This document shows positions 14,523-17,820 of a DNA stretch of 17,820 nt, piece after piece (position 1 is the first letter of the stretch; each line of letters opens with the position of its first letter). The position numbers were made by a program, and so were the translations under genes. The notes below the pieces were generated by a model. It saw only the letters and a list, made by a program, of their open reading frames with translations, searched no databases and was not told where the DNA came from. The DNA comes from an uncultured Clostridia bacterium (GTDB lineage: Bacteria > Bacillota > Clostridia > Oscillospirales > Oscillospiraceae). The DNA lies in the NCBI GenBank assembly GCA_945918815.1, contig CAMEIU010000020.1, positions 1-17,820 on the forward strand. Reading direction: 5' to 3'.

Positions 14523-15167
14523 ATGCATATCCTGGAGGATATCCGCGCATACAAAAAGAACGACCCCGCCGCCCGCAGCGCGGCGGAGATCCTGCTGCTG
14601 TACAACGGACTCCATGCCACCATCCATTACCGGATCGCCCATTGGCTGCACCGGCACCATATGCGCTTTCTGGCCCGCTGGATCAGCCAGCTTTCCAAGT
14701 TCTTCACCGGCATTGAGATTCATCCCGCCGCCACCATCGGCCGCCGCCTGGTCATCGACCACGGCACCGGCATCGTCATCGGCGAGACCACGGAGATCGG
14801 CGACGACTGCCTGCTCTACCAGGGCGTGACCCTGGGCGGCACCGGCAAGGACGTGGGCAAGCGGCATCCGACCATCGGCAACAACGTTATGGTGGGCAGC
14901 GGCGCCAAGGTTTTGGGCCCCATCAAGGTGGGAGACAACGCCCGCATCGCCGCCAACGCCGTGGTGCTTCGCGAGGTCCCGGCCAACGCCACGGTGGTCG
15001 GCGTCCCCGGCCATGTGGTCCGCCTCTGCGGCGAAAAACTGGACCACGTCCACACCCCGGACCCGGTGATGCTGGAAATCGAAAAGCTGCGGCTGAAAAT
15101 CCTGGACCTGGAAGCCAAGGTAGCCCAGCTCACCGGCGAACAGGATGACAATGAAATGGACAATTGA
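14523..15167 (+). CDS. cysE: Serine O-acetyltransferase
   Basis: A 214-residue enzyme that makes O-acetylserine from serine and acetyl-CoA, the first step to cysteine. A short N-terminal helical domain (AEILLLYNGLHATIHYRIAH) is followed by a left-handed beta helix of hexapeptide repeats: IHPAATIGRRLVIDHGTGIV, IGETTEIGDDCLLYQGVTLG, PTIGNNVMVGSGAKVLGPIK and VGDNARIAANAVVLREVP. D79 and H80 in IDHGTG form the catalytic pair expected for the family, with H115 in KRHP in the active site. The C-terminal tail is a Glu/Lys-rich helix (EIEKLRLKILDLEAKVAQL) that could form a coiled coil. This is the short form lacking the long N-terminal domain of enterobacterial CysE. ATG 14523 has GGAGG at 14512-14516. 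It is controlled by the T-box leader. Confidence 0.96.
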   Translation: MHILEDIRAYKKNDPAARSAAEILLLYNGLHATIHYRIAHWLHRHHMRFLARWISQLSKFFTGIEIHPAATIGRRLVIDHGTGIVIGETTEIGDDCLLYQGVTLGGTGKDVGKRHPTIGNNVMVGSGAKVLGPIKVGDNARIAANAVVLREVPANATVVGVPGHVVRLCGEKLDHVHTPDPVMLEIEKLRLKILDLEAKVAQLTGEQDDNEMDN

Positions 15168-15310
15168 CAATGTACAATGTACAATGAAGGTATCCGCTTC
15201 GCGGATGATTAAAATTTGCCCATTTCCAGGTGATCCGCAAGCGCCTGATGGTACGCACTTCTATATATTTTGATTCGTCCTGAAGGGACACCTTCATTGT
15301 CCATTATCCA
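15160..15310. repeat. Inverted-repeat MITE-like element between cysE and cysS (GGTGTC family, copy 3)
   Basis: Two related arms face each other. The left arm runs ACAATGAAGGTATCCGC, TTC, GCGGAT, GATTAAAATTT (from about 15180). The right arm, read on the - strand from about 15301, runs GACAATGAAGGTGTCC, CTTCA, GGACGAATCAAAAT. ACAATGAAGGT (15181-15191) and ACCTTCATTGT (15290-15300) are exact complements. Tandem ACAATG-type steps (ACAATTGACAATGTACAATG) extend the left arm into the end of cysE. It carries no ORF and has no strong terminator, so read-through from cysE to cysS remains possible. Confidence 0.7.
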
Positions 15311-15338
15311 TCGTATCCACACATAGGAGGAAGCATCT

Positions 15339-16790
15339 ATGTATCTCTATAATTCTGCCACCCATAAGAAAGAAGAATTTGTCCCCAACCATCCCGACAT
15401 CGTCAAGATGTACACCTGCGGCCCCACGGTGTACCACTATGCCCACATCGGCAACCTGCGCAGCTATATCATGGAGGACGTGCTGGAAAAGGCCCTCCGC
15501 TATGAGGGCTACAACGTCAAGCGGGTCATGAACATCACCGACGTGGGCCATCTGGCCTCCGACGCCGACACCGGCGAGGACAAGATGCTCAAGGGCGCCA
15601 AGCGGGAGCACAAGTCCGTCATGGAGATCGCCCAGTTCTACACTGATGCCTTCTTTGACGACTGCCGCAAGCTGAACATCAAGCGGCCCGACGTGGTGGA
15701 GCCCGCCACCAACTGCATCAACGAATATATCAAGATCATCTCCCGGCTCCTGGAGAACGGCTTCGCCTACGAGGCCGGCGGCAACGTCTACTTCGACACC
15801 TCCAAGCTGGACAAATATTATATCTTCAACGACCACGATGAAGAGGATCTGGCTGTCGGCGTCCGCGAGGGCGTGGAGGAGGACGTGAACAAGCGTAACA
15901 AGAACGACTTCGTCCTCTGGTTCACCAAGTCCAAGTTTGAGGACCAGGCTCTGAAATGGGACTCTCCCTGGGGCGTGGGCTATCCCGGCTGGCACATTGA
16001 GTGCTCCGGCATCTCCATGAAGCACCTGGGCGGCGACCTGGATATCCACTGCGGCGGCATCGACAACGCCTTCCCCCACCACACCAACGAAATCGCCCAG
16101 TCCGAGAGCTACCTGGGCCACAAGTGGTGCAACTTCTGGGTCCATGTCCACCATCTGAATACCAACTCTGGCAAAATGTCCAAATCCAAGGGCGAATTTT
16201 TGACGGTCAGCCTGCTGGAGAGCAAGGGCTACGATCCCTTGGCCTACCGGCTGTTCTGCCTCCAGTCCCACTACCGCCGGAACCTGGTCTTCTCTTATGA
16301 GAACCTGGACAACACGGCGGCCACCTATGAGAAGATGATCGCCAAGATTGCCGCCCTGAAGCCCAACGAGGGCGCGCCCATGGACCAGGCGGCCTTCGAC
16401 GCTTTGAAGCAGAAGTTCCAGGCGGCATTGGACAACGATCTGAACACCTCTCTCGCCATCACCGCCGTCTATGACGCTTTGAAGTACAAGACCGACGACC
16501 AGACCAAGCTGGCGGTCCTGGCGGACTTCGACCGGGTCCTGGGCCTGGACCTCATCGAAAAGGCCGCCAAAAAGCGCAAGGAGCTGGCCGCTGCTCCCAA
16601 GGCCGGAGGCTTCGCCATCGTCAGCGAGACCGGCGAATCCGATCCCCAGGTGGAGGCCCAGATCCAGGCCCGCCAGGACGCCAAGAAGGCCAAGAATTTC
16701 CAGGAAGCCGACCGCATCCGCGACGAATTGAAGGCCCAGGGCATCGAACTCACCGACGTCCCCGGCGGCGTGAAGTGGAAGAGAGCGTAA
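15339..16790 (+). CDS. cysS: Cysteine--tRNA ligase
   Basis: A 483-residue class I aminoacyl-tRNA synthetase that charges tRNA-Cys. The HIGH motif is HIGN at 36-39 and the KMSKS loop is intact at 279-283. Zinc ligands expected for the family are visible: C27 in YTCGPTVY, C222 in WHIECSGIS and the histidine pair in NAFPHHTNEIAQSE. The anticodon-binding C-terminal part ends with ADRIRDELKAQGIELTD, typical of CysRS. Length is slightly longer than the usual form. ATG 15339 has AGGAGG at 15325-15330, eight bases upstream. It follows cysE across a 171-base spacer that holds a MITE-like element. Cysteine supply and tRNA-Cys charging are thus placed together downstream of one T-box. Confidence 0.98.
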   Translation: MYLYNSATHKKEEFVPNHPDIVKMYTCGPTVYHYAHIGNLRSYIMEDVLEKALRYEGYNVKRVMNITDVGHLASDADTGEDKMLKGAKREHKSVMEIAQFYTDAFFDDCRKLNIKRPDVVEPATNCINEYIKIISRLLENGFAYEAGGNVYFDTSKLDKYYIFNDHDEEDLAVGVREGVEEDVNKRNKNDFVLWFTKSKFEDQALKWDSPWGVGYPGWHIECSGISMKHLGGDLDIHCGGIDNAFPHHTNEIAQSESYLGHKWCNFWVHVHHLNTNSGKMSKSKGEFLTVSLLESKGYDPLAYRLFCLQSHYRRNLVFSYENLDNTAATYEKMIAKIAALKPNEGAPMDQAAFDALKQKFQAALDNDLNTSLAITAVYDALKYKTDDQTKLAVLADFDRVLGLDLIEKAAKKRKELAAAPKAGGFAIVSETGESDPQVEAQIQARQDAKKAKNFQEADRIRDELKAQGIELTDVPGGVKWKRA

Positions 16791-16807
16791 GCGTAAAAAG
16801 CACACAT

Positions 16808-16897
16808 TGTAGGGCGCGGCGACCCGACGCGCCGTTTGGCAGTTGGTTCCGGGATGCAGCTGCCTGCCAGCGGCACGTCCAGTGGCCGTGCCCTACA
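16808..16897. repeat. 90-bp inverted hairpin pair, REP-like family II, copy 3
   Basis: TGTAGGGCGCGG at 16808 to GCCCTACA at 16897, the same length and layout as the copies at 4794 and 10496. The centre differs most (GGTTCCGGGATGCAGCTGCC). It lies 17 bases after the cysS stop. The 480-base stretch 16791-17270 holds no gene; this repeat and the nested element at 16905-17202 account for most of it. Confidence 0.88.
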
Positions 16898-16904
16898 AAT
16901 GATT

Positions 16905-17202
16905 TTTATGATTATCGGCTTTAATAAGCAACAGCAAATTTCTTGCAAGTGTTCCAAAAACGCTGTCATTGCCGCGCCAGTGCGTACACTGGCGCGGCAA
17001 TCTGTTTCCCTTTACACGGGTCGTTTTCACGGAAACGCTCAGAAAATCGCAACGTTTGGAATGCGGATTGCCAGAAGGTGAATTGCCCCGCAGGGGCAAG
17101 AGAAGCTGCCCTGGGGTGCGTCGCTTCGCGCCTCGCAATGACAGTGCGGGACGGAACCCTCTCATAAAAATCCACATGCTTATTAAAACCGATCATCATA
17201 AA
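16905..17202. repeat. Nested inverted-repeat element in the cysS-lyxose isomerase spacer
   Basis: The outer arms are 26 bases long: TTTATGATTATCGGC then TTTAATAAGCA at 16905-16930, and its near-exact complement at 17177-17202, with two mismatches. Inside, TGTCATTG (16964-16971) and CAATGACA (17136-17143) form a second set of ends about 180 bp apart, in a style common to dispersed clostridial elements (CGTCGCTTCGCGCCTCGCAA before the right end). A perfect 15-bp hairpin sits at the left inner end. No convincing coding sequence is present: short open frames run through it but have no ribosome site or recognisable product. Confidence 0.65.
16968..17001. other. Perfect 15-bp palindrome with CGTA loop
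   Basis: ATTGCCGCGCCAGTG (16968-16982) and CACTGGCGCGGCAAT (16987-17001) pair perfectly around CGTA. No T-run follows (TCTGTTTCCC), so it is not a standard terminator for cysS, though such a strong GC stem could still slow or halt polymerase. It lies at the left end of the inner repeat. Confidence 0.8.
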
Positions 17203-17270
17203 GCCTGTTTACGATTTGTAATTCGGCTGGCTTGTAATTTTTTTAAGCACGAATTCCATCGTCCCTCACC

Positions 17271-17820
17271 TCACTTGGCAGCAGGATATTCGTTGCACAG
17301 CAGCCGGTAGGGCGGCTCGTCCTCCTCGATCTTGGGAAAGCGGCCCACCGGCGGGTTGAAGCGGTTGTCGGTGTTGTCGTCGTTGCACTGGCTGACCTCG
17401 CCGAGAAGCACCGGGCCGGAGCCCTCCTCCACGGAGAAGTCGTGGTAGAGGTACTGCTGCACATGGATGCTCTCGCCCGGGGTCAGCTTGATCTGGGTTC
17501 CGGCGGGGACGGTATAGGTCCGGCCGTCGGTGTGGACGGTCACACCGGATTCGTAGTCGATCTCCTCGTTGGGCAGAGAATTGTAGACCCGGATCAGCAC
17601 ATTGCCGCCGCCCCGGTTGATGATATCCTCGGTCTTGTACCAGTGGAAGTGATTGGGGGCGTACTGGCCCTCCTTCAGATACAGCAGCTTCTCGGCGTAG
17701 ACCTTGGGATACTTGTCGGCCAGGCTGCGGTTTCCGTTGCGGATGGTGACGAGGGAAAAGCCGAACTTGTCAAAGTCGCCCAGGCCGTAGTCGGTGATAT
17801 CCCAGCCCAGCATGCAGTCC
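17271..17820 (-). CDS. D-lyxose/D-mannose isomerase family protein (5' end outside window)
   Basis: The - strand frame is open from the window edge to a TGA at 17271-17273, giving about the last 183 residues. The sequence matches the D-lyxose ketol-isomerase (DUF1498) cupin family: DCMLGWDITDYGLGDFDKFG, then YAEKLLYLKEGQYAPNHFHW with the metal-binding HxH, KTEDIINRGGGN with the metal-ligand Glu, TPGESIHVQQYLYH with a further His, and the end EVSQCNDDNTDNRF and PVGRFPKIEEDEPP. Family members interconvert D-lyxose and D-xylulose, or D-mannose and D-fructose, with a divalent metal. The start and about the first 45-50 residues are missing. It converges with cysS and its operon is outside the window. 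Substrate preference cannot be told from sequence alone. Confidence 0.9.
   Translation of the reverse strand, partial: DCMLGWDITDYGLGDFDKFGFSLVTIRNGNRSLADKYPKVYAEKLLYLKEGQYAPNHFHWYKTEDIINRGGGNVLIRVYNSLPNEEIDYESGVTVHTDGRTYTVPAGTQIKLTPGESIHVQQYLYHDFSVEEGSGPVLLGEVSQCNDDNTDNRFNPPVGRFPKIEEDEPPYRLLCNEYPAAK

Noticed and set aside
15294..16805. 503-codon - strand open frame opposite cysS
   Set aside because: Shadow of cysS; no domain and no sensible ribosome site, while cysS has intact HIGN and KMSKS motifs.
16968..17001. The 15-bp palindrome as a rho-independent terminator of cysS
   Set aside because: The stem is strong but the following bases (TCTGTTTCCC) are not a T-run, and it lies about 180 bases after the stop inside a repeat.

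Overview
The window is a GC-rich, Gram-positive Clostridia chromosome segment. Its gene set (WhiA, a PHP-containing DnaE, YqhQ/DUF1385, a T-box leader, RecA-RecX-RimO-PgsA) and its many small dispersed repeats suggest the Oscillospiraceae (Oscillibacter/Flavonifractor-like). That placement is an inference from gene content and style, not a measured phylogeny. Almost everything is core housekeeping and lies on the + strand. Only the last gene, a partial D-lyxose isomerase, is on the - strand.

Layout: (1) 3-389, the 3' end of whiA. (2) 397-1216, a mobile-type island with an AT-richer REP-associated tyrosine transposase (RAYT) gene between two arrays of GTAG-headed hairpin repeats; it sits between whiA and dnaE. 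(3) 1269-4730, dnaE. (4) 4731-5024, a spacer with two dispersed repeats and an extended -10 promoter. (5) 5025-9631, a signalling and membrane cluster: a lipoprotein with Asp-rich FG-GAP-like repeats, an OmpR-type response regulator, a HAMP histidine kinase and YqhQ; prmC overlaps the end of yqhQ. (6) 10620-14188, recA-recX-rimO-pgsA, three overlapping junctions that look translationally coupled, followed by a weak terminator. (7) 14249-16790, a cysteine module: a consensus promoter, a T-box leader with a strong terminator, cysE and cysS. (8) 16791-17270, 480 bases without a gene, made of nested inverted repeats. (9) 17271-17820, the lyxose isomerase fragment, convergent with cysS.

The main non-routine content is the repeat biology. 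Two different hairpin families share the same plan: a 5' GTAG, a short imperfect stem that covaries between copies, and a three-base loop. Family I flanks the RAYT gene in a 74-bp period. Family II forms a 90-bp inverted pair found three times (4794, 10496, 16808), one copy of which supplies the stop codon of prmC. Other elements are a GGTGTC-hairpin repeat seen at three loci and a nested inverted-repeat element at 16905-17202. A second point of interest is the histidine kinase: its basic N-terminus and Shine-Dalgarno sequence lie upstream of the first ATG with no canonical start codon in frame.

No tRNA, rRNA, CRISPR array, defence system or prophage gene is visible. I did not find a clearly new multi-gene system. 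The RAYT/REP island is the best candidate for follow-up.
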